Assembly (NCBI GenBank): GCA_015069165.1
Contig: SVJD01000019.1
Location: forward strand, 1 to 39,228
Length of the DNA: 39,228 bases
Direction: 5' to 3'
DNA from: Oscillospiraceae bacterium
GTDB lineage: Bacteria; Bacillota; Clostridia; UBA1212; UBA1255
This document shows, piece by piece, positions 1 to 10,760 of the stretch. A program made the position numbers and the translations under genes. Below the pieces are notes generated by a model, which worked only from the letters and a program-made list of their open reading frames with translations, ran no database searches and had not been told where the DNA came from. Within the stretch, counting starts at the first letter, position 1. Each line of letters opens with the position of its first letter.

Positions 1-1
1 C

Positions 2-1909
2 ATCATTGCTCAGGTTAACAAGCCAACGCTTATTCTTGCTCATAATAAAACGCTCGCAGCACAGTTGTGTTCTGAAATGCGTGAGTATTTCCCCCATAAT
101 GCAGTTGAATATTTTGTCTCCTATTACGATTATTATCAGCCGGAGGCATATATAGCATCTTCGGATACGTATATCGAAAAAGACTCCAGTGTAAACGATG
201 AGATAGACAGACTGAGACATTCCGCAACGGCGGCACTTTTCGAAAGGCGCGATGTCATAATAGTTGCCAGCGTTTCTTGCATTTACGGCCTTGGAGACCC
301 GGAGGATTATACAGACCTTATGTTGTCATTAAGGCCCGGAATGCGTATGGAATTGCGCGAAGCGGCCGAGAAATTAGTTTCAATGAACTACACAAGAGAT
401 ATGGGGGACTTTTCGGCCCGCGGAACATTCCGTATAAACGGCGATACTTTGAGTATAAGACCGTCAGAGAGCAACGATACAGTTGTTAAAGTAGAATTTT
501 TCGGAGACGAAATTGACCGCATTACGGAATGTGATGGGCTCAATTATACTGTTAAAGCCACACTTTCACACGCAGCAATTTTCCCCGCATCCCACTACGC
601 AACGACAGATGCAAAGATGGAAAGAGCCATTGATGCCATTTTGGAAGAAATGGAAGAACGTGTACAGCAATTAAAAGACGACGGCAGAATGGTAGAAGCA
701 TACCGCTTGGAAAAACGCACAAGATACGATATGGAGCTTATGCGCGAAACAAAATTCTGCAGCGGAATAGAAAACTATTCACGCCACATAAGCGGCAGAG
801 CGGCAGGCAGTGCCCCGTATACACTTATGGATTATTTTCCTGACGACTTTTTGATGTTTATAGACGAGTCACACGCCACGATTCCGCAAGTAAAAGCAAT
901 GTACAACGGAGACAGAGCGCGAAAAGAATCATTGGTGGAATACGGTTTCAGATTACCATCGGCATTTGACAACAGACCGCTTAAATTTAATGAATTTGAG
1001 GACAAGATTCATCAGATAATATATGTCAGTGCCACGCCTGCCAAATACGAAAAAGAGCGTGCCTCCGAAATCGTTGAGCAAGTTATAAGACCGACAGGCC
1101 TTATAGATCCTGAAATTGTTGTGCGGCCTGTAGAAGGTCAGATTGACGACTTGATAGGCGAGATTCATAAGGTTCAAGAGAAGAATCAGCGCGTGTTGGT
1201 AACAACATTGACCAAAAAAATGGCAGAGAGCTTGTCGGAATATTTATTAAACGTCGGAATACGGGTGCGCTACTTACATTCCGACATAAAATCTATAGAA
1301 AGAATGGAAATCATAAAAGATTTAAGAACAGGCGAGTTTGATGTGCTTGTCGGCATTAACCTTTTAAGAGAAGGTTTGGACATTCCGGAAGTATCTCTCG
1401 TAGCCATTTTGGATGCCGATAAAGCAGGATTCCTGCGAAGCGAAACATCACTTATACAGACGATAGGCAGAGCGGCGAGAAATGTAGACGGCAGAGTAAT
1501 AATGTATGCAGACGAAATAACAGAATCAATGCAATATGCAATAGCTGAAACAAACAGGAGAAGAAAAATACAGAGCGACTATAACAAAGAACATAATATA
1601 ACGCCGAAATCCGTCGTAAAGAGCGTGCGCGAAGTTATAGAATCTACAAGAATCAAAGGAGCTTCCGGCGATTTGATTGACGAAATGGCATCGGGCGGTA
1701 TAGACAAAAACGGCAGAAGAATCGGCGGCAAAGCACCGGCTTCAAAGCTTTTAGGCGTTATGGATTTAACGGAAGAAGAAAAGAATATGCCTATTGATAC
1801 ACTGATTGAGAATCTGACACTAAAAATGGCAGAAGCGGCAGGCGAACTCAGGTATGAAGATGCCGCAAAAATAAGAGACACAATAAGAAAATTAAAAACA
1901 ATTCAATAA
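2..1909 (+). CDS. uvrB: UvrABC system protein B (5'-truncated by window edge)
   Basis: Damage-verification helicase subunit of nucleotide excision repair; it is loaded by UvrA and recruits UvrC. The reading frame is open from base 2, so the true start lies before the window; 635 residues are visible against about 660 usual, and the Walker A motif is in the missing part. Visible features are the NKTLAAQL segment, the aromatic beta-hairpin ([10 protein letters not shown]), the DESH Walker B box, the SATP motif III, the [10 protein letters not shown] and QTIGRAARN helicase motifs, and a C-terminal UVR domain (about nt 1790-1895) that contacts UvrC. It is followed after 14 bases by uvrA, the usual order uvrB-uvrA. 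An internal ATG at 65 is not a credible start because conserved residues precede it. Confidence 0.97.
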   Translation: MIAQVNKPTLILAHNKTLAAQLCSEMREYFPHNAVEYFVSYYDYYQPEAYIASSDTYIEKDSSVNDEIDRLRHSATAALFERRDVIIVASVSCIYGLGDPEDYTDLMLSLRPGMRMELREAAEKLVSMNYTRDMGDFSARGTFRINGDTLSIRPSESNDTVVKVEFFGDEIDRITECDGLNYTVKATLSHAAIFPASHYATTDAKMERAIDAILEEMEERVQQLKDDGRMVEAYRLEKRTRYDMELMRETKFCSGIENYSRHISGRAAGSAPYTLMDYFPDDFLMFIDESHATIPQVKAMYNGDRARKESLVEYGFRLPSAFDNRPLKFNEFEDKIHQIIYVSATPAKYEKERASEIVEQVIRPTGLIDPEIVVRPVEGQIDDLIGEIHKVQEKNQRVLVTTLTKKMAESLSEYLLNVGIRVRYLHSDIKSIERMEIIKDLRTGEFDVLVGINLLREGLDIPEVSLVAILDADKAGFLRSETSLIQTIGRAARNVDGRVIMYADEITESMQYAIAETNRRRKIQSDYNKEHNITPKSVVKSVREVIESTRIKGASGDLIDEMASGGIDKNGRRIGGKAPASKLLGVMDLTEEEKNMPIDTLIENLTLKMAEAAGELRYEDAAKIRDTIRKLKTIQ

Positions 1910-1923
1910 AAAGAGTGGTAAAT

Positions 1924-4707
1924 ATGAAACAAGAATACATTTCCGTTTACGGAGCAAGAGAAAATAACTTGAAAAATATAGATGTTAAAATACCGAGAGA
2001 TAAACTCGTTGTTTTAACGGGACTCAGCGGTTCCGGAAAATCTTCACTGGCGTTCGAAACAATTTACGCCGAAGGCCAAAGACGATACATGGAGTCTTTG
2101 TCATCCTATGCGAGAATGTTTATAGGGCAGATGGAAAAGCCGGATGTAGACAGAATTGACGGTCTTTCTCCCGCAATTTCAATAGATCAAAAAACTACTT
2201 CCAAAAATCCACGCTCTACGGTAGGCACAGTTACGGAAATATACGACTACCTCAGACTTTTATACGCACGAACAGGAGATCCGCACTGTCCGAAATGCGG
2301 TAAACCTATTTTTACGCAGACAATAGACCAAATGACTGACCGCATTTTGCAACTTCCCGAAGGAAGCAAAGTGCAGCTTTTGGCACCTGTTGTAAGAGGC
2401 AGAAAAGGCGAATACACAAAACTTTTCGAAACTTTACGCAAAAAAGGTTATTCAAGAGCAAGAGTTGACGGAGAAATATATCCTCTTGATGAAGAAATTA
2501 AACTTGACAGATATAAAATACATCACATTGATGTAATTGTAGACAGAATTGTTATAAGAGAAGGTTTACAAGGCAGAATAAATGACTCTTTAGAAGTAGT
2601 TTTAGCTTTGGCGGCAGGTATTGCAGTAGCCAATGTTGCAGAGCCGGCGGAAAACGGCGAAAGTAAAACACCTTACGACATAATGTTCAGCAGTAATTAT
2701 GCGTGCCCTGATTGCGGTATCAGCTTGCCTGAAGTTTCGCCGAAGCTGTTTTCTTTTAACAGCCCCTTGGGAGCGTGTCCGAAATGTGCGGGAATAGGCA
2801 GGATTCAGCAATTCGAAAAGAACTTTTTCGCAAGCAAAATAGGCCACAGAAGTTTTTATGATTTGGGAATGGCAATGCTTTTTGAATACACCATAAACCA
2901 AAGAATGGAAATAATAGAAAAAATCAGCCGTAAATACCAATTTGATATGTATACGGAATTCGCTGAATATTCCGATGAAGTAAAAGATGTTATAATTTGC
3001 GGTGACGGAGAGGAATACAAAGGTCTTTTAGCTTCGCTTGAAGCTCGCTATCAACGCAAAATGCAGGGCCATATTGAGATGTATCCGCTTGAATATTATA
3101 TGACCGAATCCGTTTGTTCTTGCTGTCACGGAAAACGCCTTAATGAAAATGCGCTTTCATTTACCGTGGGCGGTAAAAATATAGCAGAATTTACGGAAAT
3201 GTCGGTTGACGATGCGGTAGAATTTGTTCATAACGTAAAACTTTCTCAAGAAAAAACAATAATTGCAGAAGGTATATTAAAAGAATTAAAGGGAAGATTA
3301 GGTTTCCTTAAAAATGTAGGACTCGGATATTTGACACTTTCACGTTCTTCGGGTACTCTGTCAGGTGGGGAGTCGCAAAGAATACGACTTGCCACACAAA
3401 TAGGTGCGGGACTTATGGGTGTGTTATACATTCTTGATGAGCCCAGTATAGGACTTCATCAAAGAGATAATGACAAACTTTTGGCGGCACTTAAAGGACT
3501 GAGAGATTTAGGTAACACATTGATTGTTGTTGAACACGACGAAGACACAATGAAACAGGCAGACTACATTGTAGATATCGGTCCGGCTGCAGGAGTTCAC
3601 GGCGGCGAATTGATTGCGGCAGGTACTCCCGAGGAAATAATGAAGTGCGAATATTCCGTTACAGGTCAATATTTAAGCGGTAGGAAGAAAATAAAAGTGC
3701 CTGAGAGCAGGAGAACGGGAAATGGTTTGAAACTTAGCATAAAAGGTGCTAAAATAAACAATCTGCGTAATATTGATGTGGATTTTCCTTTGGGTAAATT
3801 TATTTGCGTAACGGGAGTTTCAGGCTCCGGAAAGAGCTCGCTTGTAAATCAGGCTTTGTGCAAAGGAATCGAAGAAGAGTATTGCACAGATGGCTCATAC
3901 CAAGCCGTTGAAGGCAAAGAAAATATTGATAAACTTATTTGTATTGACCAATCGCCGATCGGCAGAACACCGCGCTCAAACCCTGCAACGTATGTAGGCG
4001 TTTTTACTGCGATAAGAGATTTATTTGCATTGGTACCGGAAAGCAGAGCCAGAGGTTACAAAAGCGGCAGATTCAGCTTTAACACAAAAGGCGGCAGGTG
4101 TGATGCTTGTGACGGTGACGGCATAAAGAAAATCGAGATGCACTTTTTGCCTGATGTGTATGTGCCGTGTGAGGTATGTAAAGGAAAAAGGTACAATAGG
4201 GAAACTTTGGAAATACGCTACAAGGGCAAAAATATTTCCGATGTACTTGATATGACAATTGACGATGCAGTAGAGTTTTTCAAAGATATTCCGAGTATTA
4301 TGAGAAAGATTTCCACTTTGCAGGAAGTCGGATTGGGGTATATTAAGCTGGGACAGCCGTCAACCACTCTTTCGGGAGGAGAGGCGCAGAGAGTTAAGCT
4401 GGCAACGGAGCTGTCAAAAGTCAGCACGGGAAAAACATTTTATGTGCTTGATGAGCCTACTACAGGACTTCATACAGACGATGTAGGAAAGCTCGTTGAA
4501 ATATTGCAAAAATTGGTAGATACGGGAAATACGGTAGTGGTAATAGAACACAATCTGGAATTGATAAAATGTTCGGATTATATAATAGACATGGGACCCG
4601 AAGGCGGTAACGGAGGCGGAAGTGTTGTTTTTGCCGGAACACCTGAGGAAATAATAAATTGTGACGAATCCTACACGGGACGTTATTTGAAAGGATTGTT
4701 GAAATGA
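1924..4707 (+). CDS. uvrA: UvrABC system protein A (excinuclease ATPase)
   Basis: DNA damage-recognition ATPase of nucleotide excision repair; works as a dimer with UvrB. 927 residues, close to the family norm of about 940. It carries two ABC cassettes: Walker A GLSGSGKS at residues 33-40 and a second one near 631, with signature LSGGE motifs near 479 and 816. CxxC pairs lie near 122, 261/285, 398 and 726/749, matching the zinc modules of the family. I chose the ATG at 1924, which follows an AGAGTGG-type ribosome site, over the in-frame GTG at 1915, because homologues start close to the [13 protein letters not shown] segment. The stop overlaps the next start by ATGA (4704-4707), implying translational coupling to the ClpE-like gene. 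Confidence 0.97.
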   Translation: MKQEYISVYGARENNLKNIDVKIPRDKLVVLTGLSGSGKSSLAFETIYAEGQRRYMESLSSYARMFIGQMEKPDVDRIDGLSPAISIDQKTTSKNPRSTVGTVTEIYDYLRLLYARTGDPHCPKCGKPIFTQTIDQMTDRILQLPEGSKVQLLAPVVRGRKGEYTKLFETLRKKGYSRARVDGEIYPLDEEIKLDRYKIHHIDVIVDRIVIREGLQGRINDSLEVVLALAAGIAVANVAEPAENGESKTPYDIMFSSNYACPDCGISLPEVSPKLFSFNSPLGACPKCAGIGRIQQFEKNFFASKIGHRSFYDLGMAMLFEYTINQRMEIIEKISRKYQFDMYTEFAEYSDEVKDVIICGDGEEYKGLLASLEARYQRKMQGHIEMYPLEYYMTESVCSCCHGKRLNENALSFTVGGKNIAEFTEMSVDDAVEFVHNVKLSQEKTIIAEGILKELKGRLGFLKNVGLGYLTLSRSSGTLSGGESQRIRLATQIGAGLMGVLYILDEPSIGLHQRDNDKLLAALKGLRDLGNTLIVVEHDEDTMKQADYIVDIGPAAGVHGGELIAAGTPEEIMKCEYSVTGQYLSGRKKIKVPESRRTGNGLKLSIKGAKINNLRNIDVDFPLGKFICVTGVSGSGKSSLVNQALCKGIEEEYCTDGSYQAVEGKENIDKLICIDQSPIGRTPRSNPATYVGVFTAIRDLFALVPESRARGYKSGRFSFNTKGGRCDACDGDGIKKIEMHFLPDVYVPCEVCKGKRYNRETLEIRYKGKNISDVLDMTIDDAVEFFKDIPSIMRKISTLQEVGLGYIKLGQPSTTLSGGEAQRVKLATELSKVSTGKTFYVLDEPTTGLHTDDVGKLVEILQKLVDTGNTVVVIEHNLELIKCSDYIIDMGPEGGNGGGSVVFAGTPEEIINCDESYTGRYLKGLLK

Positions 4708-7034
4708 ACGGAGAGTTATGCAGCGTTTGCCATAAGAGAATAGCAACAGTGTTTATAACACAGATAGACAATAAAGGACAGCAAGTAAACAAAGGCTTGT
4801 GTCTTGTGTGTGCGAAAAAAATGAACTTGCCGCAAGTAACACAGTTTTTGGATAAAATGGGAATTTCTGATGAGGATTTGGAAAATATGACAGAGAGTAT
4901 GGATTCTTTGCTTGAAAGTATGGATGATGATTCTGATACAATGGGTGAAGATACACCGTCAGGCACAAATACACCAAATCTTTTTAAGCTTTTCGGAAAT
5001 ATGGGCGGTGGCTCTATGATACCGCCCGATGAATTCTTTGCGGCACAAAAAGAGCAATCAGAAGCAAAACAAGGCAGCAAGAATTCAGAACGCAAAAAAG
5101 AAAAACCGCAATTTAAGTTTTTACCTTTGTACAGCACAGACTTGACAGAAAAGGCAAAACTTGGCGGTATTGACAATATTGTCGGCAGAGACCGGGAAAT
5201 CGAAAGAATAGTTCAGATACTCAACAGAAGAACCAAAAACAACCCTGTACTTATAGGTGAAGCAGGTGTTGGTAAAACTGCTATTGCCGAAGGATTGGCA
5301 CTGAGAATAAGCCGCGGCGAAGCTCCGGAAAAGCTTCTTGATAAAAGAGTACATCTTCTCGACCTTACGGCAATGGTGGCAGGGACACAATTCAGAGGTC
5401 AATTTGAAGCCAGAATGAAAGGGCTTATAGATGAAGTAAAAAGGGCAGGAAACATAATTCTGGTAATAGACGAAGTTCACAACATAATGGGCGCAGGCGA
5501 GGCAGAGGGTTCTATGAATGCTGCCAATATATTAAAACCGGCTCTTTCAAGAGGCGAAATACAAGTAATCGGCGCCACTACATTAAAAGAGTACAGAAAA
5601 TTCATAGAAAAAGACAGTGCTTTGGAAAGACGTTTCCAACCTGTATTTGTAAATGAGCCGTCGATTCAAGAAACACTTGAAATTTTAAAAGGTATCAAAG
5701 TTCACTATGAAGTGTATCATAAAGTGCGCATGAGTGATACTTTGCTTGAAGATGCGGTAAAAATGGCAGAAAGATACATTACTGACAGATTTTTGCCGGA
5801 TAAGGCAATTGACGTTGTAGATGAAGCTGCTTCGCGTGCAAATCTCAGAAATAAGCTTCTTCCGGTTATTGCAGCAAAGAAAAAAGAAATTGCAGAGCAA
5901 AACGAAAAATTGGCAGAATTGGAAGCAAAAGAAGCTACAACAGAAGAAGAACAAATGCAGTCTTTCAAGGAAATTGCAGAATTAAAGAGTGCTTTGGCAG
6001 TAAATCAATCAAAGCTTGCCGAAATGGAAGAAAGACAATATATTGATTTGACTTATGAGGATATAGCGAAAGTAGTGGAAACTTGGACCGGCATTCCGCT
6101 CCAAAGAGTAAGCGAAGATGAAGCAGAAAAACTCATGCAGTTAGACAGCAGAATCAAAAATAAAGTAATAGGTCAAGACGAGGCGGTTTCAGCCGTTGCA
6201 AAAGCAATAAGAAGAAGCAGATCGGGATTCAGAAGTCATTTTAAACCGGCATCCTTTATCTTTGTAGGCCCTACAGGTGTAGGTAAAACCGAGCTTGTAA
6301 AACAGCTTACAATTGAGCTTTTCGGTACGGAAGATGCACTTGTTCGCCTTGATATGTCGGAATATATGGAGAAACACACGGCTTCTAAAATGATCGGTTC
6401 GCCTCCGGGATATGTAGGATATGACGAGGCAGGTCAGCTCACGGAAAGAGTAAGAAGAAGACCTTATTCCGTAGTGCTTTTTGACGAAATAGAAAAAGCG
6501 CACCCGGATGTGTTTAATATGCTTTTACAGATTTTGGACGACGGCAGATTGACCGACAGCCAAGGAAGAACCGTAAACTTCGAAAATACCGTAATTATTA
6601 TGACATCAAATGCGGGAACATCTGCAAAAGGAAACGGAATTGGTTTTACTGCTGACAATAAAACAGCCGCAAAAGAACACACAACAGATGCGCTTAAACA
6701 AATATTCCGTCCGGAGTTTTTAAACAGAGTTGACGAAATAGTTACATTCAATACGCTTACACAGGAAAATCTTGTAATAATTGCCAAGATTATGATGAAA
6801 GATGTTATTGCACAATGTAAAGATAAAGGTATCGAAATTGAAATTGATGAAAATGTATATGAACATCTTGCAAAGAACGGCTATAACGAAAAATACGGAG
6901 CAAGACCGTTAAGACAGTTGATTCAAAAGAAAATCGAAGACGAGCTTGCAGAACAGTTCCTTTTAAGAAAAATTGGCGAAGGAAGCTCTGTAAAAGCCTC
7001 TATTGATGATAAAGGTGAGATAGTAATAAAATGA
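4704..7034 (+). CDS. clpE: ClpE-type Hsp100 ATPase with N-terminal zinc module
   Basis: AAA+ unfoldase expected to feed substrates to ClpP. 776 residues. The N-terminus has C6xxC9 and C33xxC36, the zinc-binding module that distinguishes ClpE from ClpC, in place of the two Clp-N repeats. An acidic, low-complexity linker (about 45-135) follows. The first AAA+ module has Walker A GEAGVGKT (185-192) and Walker B ILVIDEVH (252-259). A short coiled middle region (about 390-445) leads to the second module, with Walker A GPTGVGKT (522-529) and Walker B VVLFDEIE (590-597). The IGF tripeptide at 646-648 sits where ClpP-docking loops lie. The gene is joined by 4-base ATGA overlaps to uvrA upstream and helD downstream. 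It is longer than the roughly 700-residue Bacillus ClpE, mainly through the linker. The ClpE assignment rests on architecture alone. Confidence 0.88.
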   Translation: MNGELCSVCHKRIATVFITQIDNKGQQVNKGLCLVCAKKMNLPQVTQFLDKMGISDEDLENMTESMDSLLESMDDDSDTMGEDTPSGTNTPNLFKLFGNMGGGSMIPPDEFFAAQKEQSEAKQGSKNSERKKEKPQFKFLPLYSTDLTEKAKLGGIDNIVGRDREIERIVQILNRRTKNNPVLIGEAGVGKTAIAEGLALRISRGEAPEKLLDKRVHLLDLTAMVAGTQFRGQFEARMKGLIDEVKRAGNIILVIDEVHNIMGAGEAEGSMNAANILKPALSRGEIQVIGATTLKEYRKFIEKDSALERRFQPVFVNEPSIQETLEILKGIKVHYEVYHKVRMSDTLLEDAVKMAERYITDRFLPDKAIDVVDEAASRANLRNKLLPVIAAKKKEIAEQNEKLAELEAKEATTEEEQMQSFKEIAELKSALAVNQSKLAEMEERQYIDLTYEDIAKVVETWTGIPLQRVSEDEAEKLMQLDSRIKNKVIGQDEAVSAVAKAIRRSRSGFRSHFKPASFIFVGPTGVGKTELVKQLTIELFGTEDALVRLDMSEYMEKHTASKMIGSPPGYVGYDEAGQLTERVRRRPYSVVLFDEIEKAHPDVFNMLLQILDDGRLTDSQGRTVNFENTVIIMTSNAGTSAKGNGIGFTADNKTAAKEHTTDALKQIFRPEFLNRVDEIVTFNTLTQENLVIIAKIMMKDVIAQCKDKGIEIEIDENVYEHLAKNGYNEKYGARPLRQLIQKKIEDELAEQFLLRKIGEGSSVKASIDDKGEIVIK

Positions 7035-8995
7035 ATTACGAGGAAAAGCACGTACAAGAAACCCTTGAAATTGTAAAAAAATGTATAGATTCAGAGCTTG
7101 TGCATCTTAAAATGCGCCGTGAAAATATTCTCGAAGAAAGAAAGTATTTTAACGATTATTTTAACGAGCTTAAAGATGACGAAAAGAAAGATCTGCTTGA
7201 AAACGAGCTTTTGGATACGAATGCATACGCATATTCGTTGCAATTCATAGCGCGTCTCGGAAAGCAATTAAAAGAACCGTATTTTGCAGGTTTTACATTT
7301 GAAGAAGACGGCGAAGAACCTGAAAATTATTACCTCAGCATTCATACGCTCCGCGACCCCGAAACAGGCGCAATAGTAACTACTGACTGGCGTGCTCCCG
7401 TTGCTGCACTTTACTACGAAGCAGAGCCGGGTAAAGCTGAATTTACTGCTCCTGCAGGTAAAATTCAAGGTAATTTGCTCGGCAAAAAGCGCTATGTTTT
7501 TAAAAACGGAAAACTCATAAAAAGCAGTGAAATCGGAATGCCCTCTGATGACGAAATGCTTTGCGAGGCATTAAGTGCCAATTCCGACACACACATGAAA
7601 ACAATTTTGCAGACACTTCAAAAGGAGCAGTACAAAATTGTACGTGACTATATTGAAGGTGTTGCGGTTATACAAGGTGTGGCAGGAAGCGGCAAATCGT
7701 CAATTGCACTTCATAAGGTGGCGTACGTTTTATATGCTTTTCGTGACAGATTAAAGTACGGCGAGATAACAATTTTGTCGCCCAACAGTGTTTTTTCTGA
7801 ATATATTTCTTCGGTGCTTCCGGAATTGGGAGAAGATAATATAAAAGAATTTTTGTTTGAGGACGTTATAGAATACGCACTAAAAGAACTTGAGGATTAT
7901 CATTTTACCGACAGACTTACACAGCAAGAAGTGATTCACAGAAATTTGCCGGAAAGCGCGGGATATAAGCGTTTGGCAGATTACAAATCAACCATGGAGT
8001 TCCGTGATAAAGTGGTTGAATATGTGAAATATTTAAAACGAAATATTTTTGTGCCGGAAGATTTGGACTTGGCAGAAGACGGCAGTGTCAAAATTCCTGC
8101 GGATTTCCTCAAAGATTTGTTTTATTCTACTTTTTCTGATGTTCCGATAATGCAAAGGACTCAGAAAATTGCAGAATTTATAGCAAAACAGAAAAAAATA
8201 AGAAGTTCCGAAATGATTGAGAAAATGCAAATGGAGCTTAATTTTATGCTTGTTTCTATGTCAGCTCCCGTACTTTACAGAAAAATGTACAGTATGTATC
8301 CCGAAATTGCAGATTATGCGCCGGCAAATGAGTCGTGGGAAGATGCGTGTGCAGTTGCGATAATATATGTAGCATTGTATGAGCCCGATGTAGCCGTGAG
8401 TAACTTTTATCTTATAGCAGACGAAGCACAAGACTATGTGCCGATTTTTATTGAACTTCTGAATATTGTGTATAAAGGTTCAAATATGCTTTTTGTAGGG
8501 GACAACAATCAGAAAATAATGGGAAATAAAGGTAATTTTGTAAATGACATAAAGAAAATTATTAAAAAACGTCCTTTTAGATTGTACGAGCTTACAACAA
8601 ATTACCGCTCAACAAAACAAATAACACAGTATGCAGCTAAATATCAAGCACAAGCCGGTATTACGGAATGTGTAAGAGAAGGCAGTACTCCTAAAGAAAT
8701 AAGTGCGGCAAATATAGATGAGGCAGTTGAAGCAGTAAAAAAATATTCCGACGAAGCAATAGGCAAAGGCTACGAAAATATTGCTGTTATTTGTAAAAGC
8801 GCGGCAGAAGCAGAGATGTTTGAAAGCAACTTCAAAAAGAAATATTCTTTAAAGAGTAATGTTAATTTTAAGTTTTTACCTTTGTATATAGCAAAAGGCC
8901 TTGAGTATGATACTGTTTTTGTGTGGAATATGCCTGACGATATGATGTACACGGCGTGTACGAGAGCTATGCATGAATTGTTTGTGATAAAATGA
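7031..8995 (+). CDS. helD: HelD/UvrD-like superfamily 1 helicase
   Basis: Superfamily 1 ATPase of the HelD (helicase IV-like) group; in Gram-positives HelD binds RNA polymerase and helps recycle it. 654 residues, shorter than the roughly 770 of Bacillus HelD. Visible features are an N-terminal charged helical region (1-80) matching the arm that enters the polymerase secondary channel, the family motif DWRAPVA (119-125), Walker A GVAGSGKS (216-223), the DEAQDY motif II, the TTNYRST motif IV-like segment, and a C-terminal TACTRAMHEL motif VI close to the stop. It overlaps the ClpE-like gene and whiA by 4 bases each. The UvrD versus HelD choice follows from DWRAPVA and the N-terminal arm; a direct repair role is also possible given the uvrBA context. 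Confidence 0.88.
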   Translation: MNYEEKHVQETLEIVKKCIDSELVHLKMRRENILEERKYFNDYFNELKDDEKKDLLENELLDTNAYAYSLQFIARLGKQLKEPYFAGFTFEEDGEEPENYYLSIHTLRDPETGAIVTTDWRAPVAALYYEAEPGKAEFTAPAGKIQGNLLGKKRYVFKNGKLIKSSEIGMPSDDEMLCEALSANSDTHMKTILQTLQKEQYKIVRDYIEGVAVIQGVAGSGKSSIALHKVAYVLYAFRDRLKYGEITILSPNSVFSEYISSVLPELGEDNIKEFLFEDVIEYALKELEDYHFTDRLTQQEVIHRNLPESAGYKRLADYKSTMEFRDKVVEYVKYLKRNIFVPEDLDLAEDGSVKIPADFLKDLFYSTFSDVPIMQRTQKIAEFIAKQKKIRSSEMIEKMQMELNFMLVSMSAPVLYRKMYSMYPEIADYAPANESWEDACAVAIIYVALYEPDVAVSNFYLIADEAQDYVPIFIELLNIVYKGSNMLFVGDNNQKIMGNKGNFVNDIKKIIKKRPFRLYELTTNYRSTKQITQYAAKYQAQAGITECVREGSTPKEISAANIDEAVEAVKKYSDEAIGKGYENIAVICKSAAEAEMFESNFKKKYSLKSNVNFKFLPLYIAKGLEYDTVFVWNMPDDMMYTACTRAMHELFVIK

Positions 8996-9840
8996 GTTAT
9001 TCTTCTGAATTAAAACAACAAATTATTACTTCTGATATAAAATCAAATTGTTGCGCAGCGGCGGAGCTGACTGCGCTTCTTTTGATGCACTCAGATAATA
9101 ATTTTGAATCTGAAGACAAAAATTTTATACGCAGGATAAATGCCCTTGCCTCAAAAGCTAAAAGTATGAATGTGAAAAAAAGAATATACTGCGGCAGAAA
9201 TAAAAAAGGCGCATTTTACAGAGGAATAGAACTTTGTTGCGAAGAAGAGTATTTGTGTGAGGAAATAGAGAAAAAATTTTGTTGCGGAAATGCGTTTTTA
9301 AGAGGATGTTTTTTGTATTCCGGCTATATAGCTTCGCCTGAAAAGCAAGCAAGAGCGGAAATAGCTTTTAAAAACGAAATTGCCGCGGAATTTTGCAAAA
9401 AACAATTGCATCAGTACGGAATTTCGTATAGTGTGGCACTGCGAAACGGAAAAGAAATCGTATACATAAAAAGTGTCAGCGGAGTGTCCGATTTTTTGGC
9501 ACATATCGGTGCAATCGGAGCTATGTTGGAATTTGAAAACAGAAATATAATAAAAAAAGGCAATTGTGATGCAAACAGAATGATGAATTGCGACAATGCC
9601 AATCTTGACAAATCAATTGCGGCGGCAGAAAGACAGATAGAACTGATTTCTGCGTTTATGAAAACCGCTGCTTTTGAAACCATACCGGAACAGCTAAAAG
9701 AAATTGCAGTATTGAGAGTGCAAAACGAATCTTTGAGTTTAAAAGAGCTGGGGCAACTTGCAGTGCCTGCTTTAAGTAAATCCGGTGTAGCCCACAGATT
9801 GAAGAAAATAGAAGAATCAGCCAATAAAATTTTGCATTAA
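8992..9840 (+). CDS. whiA: DNA-binding protein WhiA
   Basis: Conserved Gram-positive regulator with a LAGLIDADG-like N-terminal fold and a C-terminal helix-turn-helix; linked to sporulation in actinomycetes and to cell division or chromosome segregation in Bacillus. 282 residues, slightly shorter than usual. The N-terminus SSELKQQI followed by CCAAAELTALL and the C-terminal LKELGQLAVPALSKSGVAHR helix-turn-helix (about 245-275) are characteristic. The start ATG overlaps the helD stop (ATGA, 8992-8995). The usual neighbours rapZ and yvcK are not here; whiA instead ends a uvrBA-clpE-helD run. Confidence 0.96.
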   Translation: MSYSSELKQQIITSDIKSNCCAAAELTALLLMHSDNNFESEDKNFIRRINALASKAKSMNVKKRIYCGRNKKGAFYRGIELCCEEEYLCEEIEKKFCCGNAFLRGCFLYSGYIASPEKQARAEIAFKNEIAAEFCKKQLHQYGISYSVALRNGKEIVYIKSVSGVSDFLAHIGAIGAMLEFENRNIIKKGNCDANRMMNCDNANLDKSIAAAERQIELISAFMKTAAFETIPEQLKEIAVLRVQNESLSLKELGQLAVPALSKSGVAHRLKKIEESANKILH

Positions 9841-9875
9841 AATATTTCCCGGAATTAAATATTTCCCGGGAAATA
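9841..9875 (+). promoter_or_regulatory. 12-bp direct repeat plus 16-bp palindrome before spoIIA
   Basis: AATATTTCCCGG occurs at 9841-9852 and again at 9858-9869, exactly 17 bases apart. The second copy is part of the perfect palindrome TATTTCCCGGGAAATA (9860-9875). The first copy can also pair with CCGGGAAATA to form a 10-bp stem, so the element could act as an operator for the spoIIA operon or as a weak terminator for whiA. A rough sigma-H-like pair (GGAATT at 9851, GGAAAT at 9869) overlaps it, but with poor spacing. Confidence 0.45.
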
Positions 9876-9918
9876 ATTGTATTATGGTCTTGTACTTAAA
9901 TCAAAGGAGGATAATACA

Positions 9919-10245
9919 ATGAAATTTGAATTGGCAAAGACGGGGAAACTTTTGATAGTAAAAGTTTCCGGCGAACTTGATCACCATTTTGCAGATGAAA
10001 TAAGAATAAGAATAGATGTTGAGCTTATGAAGCCGCCGATAAGAGATATACTGTTTGATTTTGACGGGTTATCTTTTATGGACAGCTCCGGCATTGGCAT
10101 GATTATGGGCAGATATAAAAAGGTAAAAGCGCTGGGGGGCAAGGCTTGGATTATATGCAATAATCCAAATGCTACGCGAATTCTGGAAATGTCCGGAATA
10201 TTTCAGTTCATAGAAAAATGCGAAAACATTCACGATGCTGTTTGA
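9919..10245 (+). CDS. spoIIAA: Anti-sigma F factor antagonist (STAS)
   Basis: Partner-switch protein that frees sigma F from SpoIIAB in the forespore once dephosphorylated by SpoIIE. 108 residues, a single STAS domain. The phosphorylation site lies in FMDSSGIGMIMGRY, with Ser57 the expected phosphoacceptor. I chose the ATG at 9919 because AAAGGAGG lies at 9903-9910; an upstream in-frame extension to 9877 has no ribosome site and no homology. First gene of spoIIAA-spoIIAB-sigF, with 20 bases to the next start. Likely controlled by the repeat element upstream. Confidence 0.96.
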   Translation: MKFELAKTGKLLIVKVSGELDHHFADEIRIRIDVELMKPPIRDILFDFDGLSFMDSSGIGMIMGRYKKVKALGGKAWIICNNPNATRILEMSGIFQFIEKCENIHDAV

Positions 10246-10265
10246 AGAAAGGACAGGTGTAATTT

Positions 10266-10760
10266 ATGAGTGAATATATGTGTAAAAGCAAAGAAATAAA
10301 TAAATTGAAAGCAGAGTTTTGTGCCAGATCTTGCAACGAAAAATTGGCAAGGTCGTTAGTAAGTGCAATGGCAGTTCAGCTTGATCCTACTATAAACGAA
10401 CTATCTGATATTGTGACTGCAGTAAGTGAAGCTGTAACAAATGCCATTATACACGGATATGGCAAAAGCAATAAAAAGAAAGAAGAATGTATTATCAGAA
10501 TGGAATGTATCCTTTTTGAAAATGCAATAGAAGTAAGCGTTACAGATGAAGGGTGCGGAATTGAAAACATAGAAAAGGCCAGAGAACCATTGTATACATC
10601 ATCTCCCGAAATGGAACGTTCCGGAATGGGATTTACAATTATGGAGTCGTTTTGTGACGGCTTTTCAGTGTGCTCGGAGATTGGAAAGGGAACGGAAATA
10701 CGCCTTTTAAAGAAATTCGGTGGTGATAGTCTGTGCGAAAATACGACGATGCCGCAGTAA
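10266..10760 (+). CDS. spoIIAB: Anti-sigma F factor, GHKL serine kinase
   Basis: Binds and inhibits sigma F, and phosphorylates SpoIIAA using ATP. 164 residues; a slightly long C-terminus compared with about 146 in Bacillus. The HATPase fold shows the N box EAVTNAIIHGY, the G1 box DEGCGIENI and the G2 box GMGFTIMES. The segment AVQLDPTINELSDI before the N box is typical of SpoIIAB. The start at 10266 is preceded by an AGGACAGGTG ribosome site. The 3' end overlaps the sigF start by 28 bases. Confidence 0.96.
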   Translation: MSEYMCKSKEINKLKAEFCARSCNEKLARSLVSAMAVQLDPTINELSDIVTAVSEAVTNAIIHGYGKSNKKKEECIIRMECILFENAIEVSVTDEGCGIENIEKAREPLYTSSPEMERSGMGFTIMESFCDGFSVCSEIGKGTEIRLLKKFGGDSLCENTTMPQ

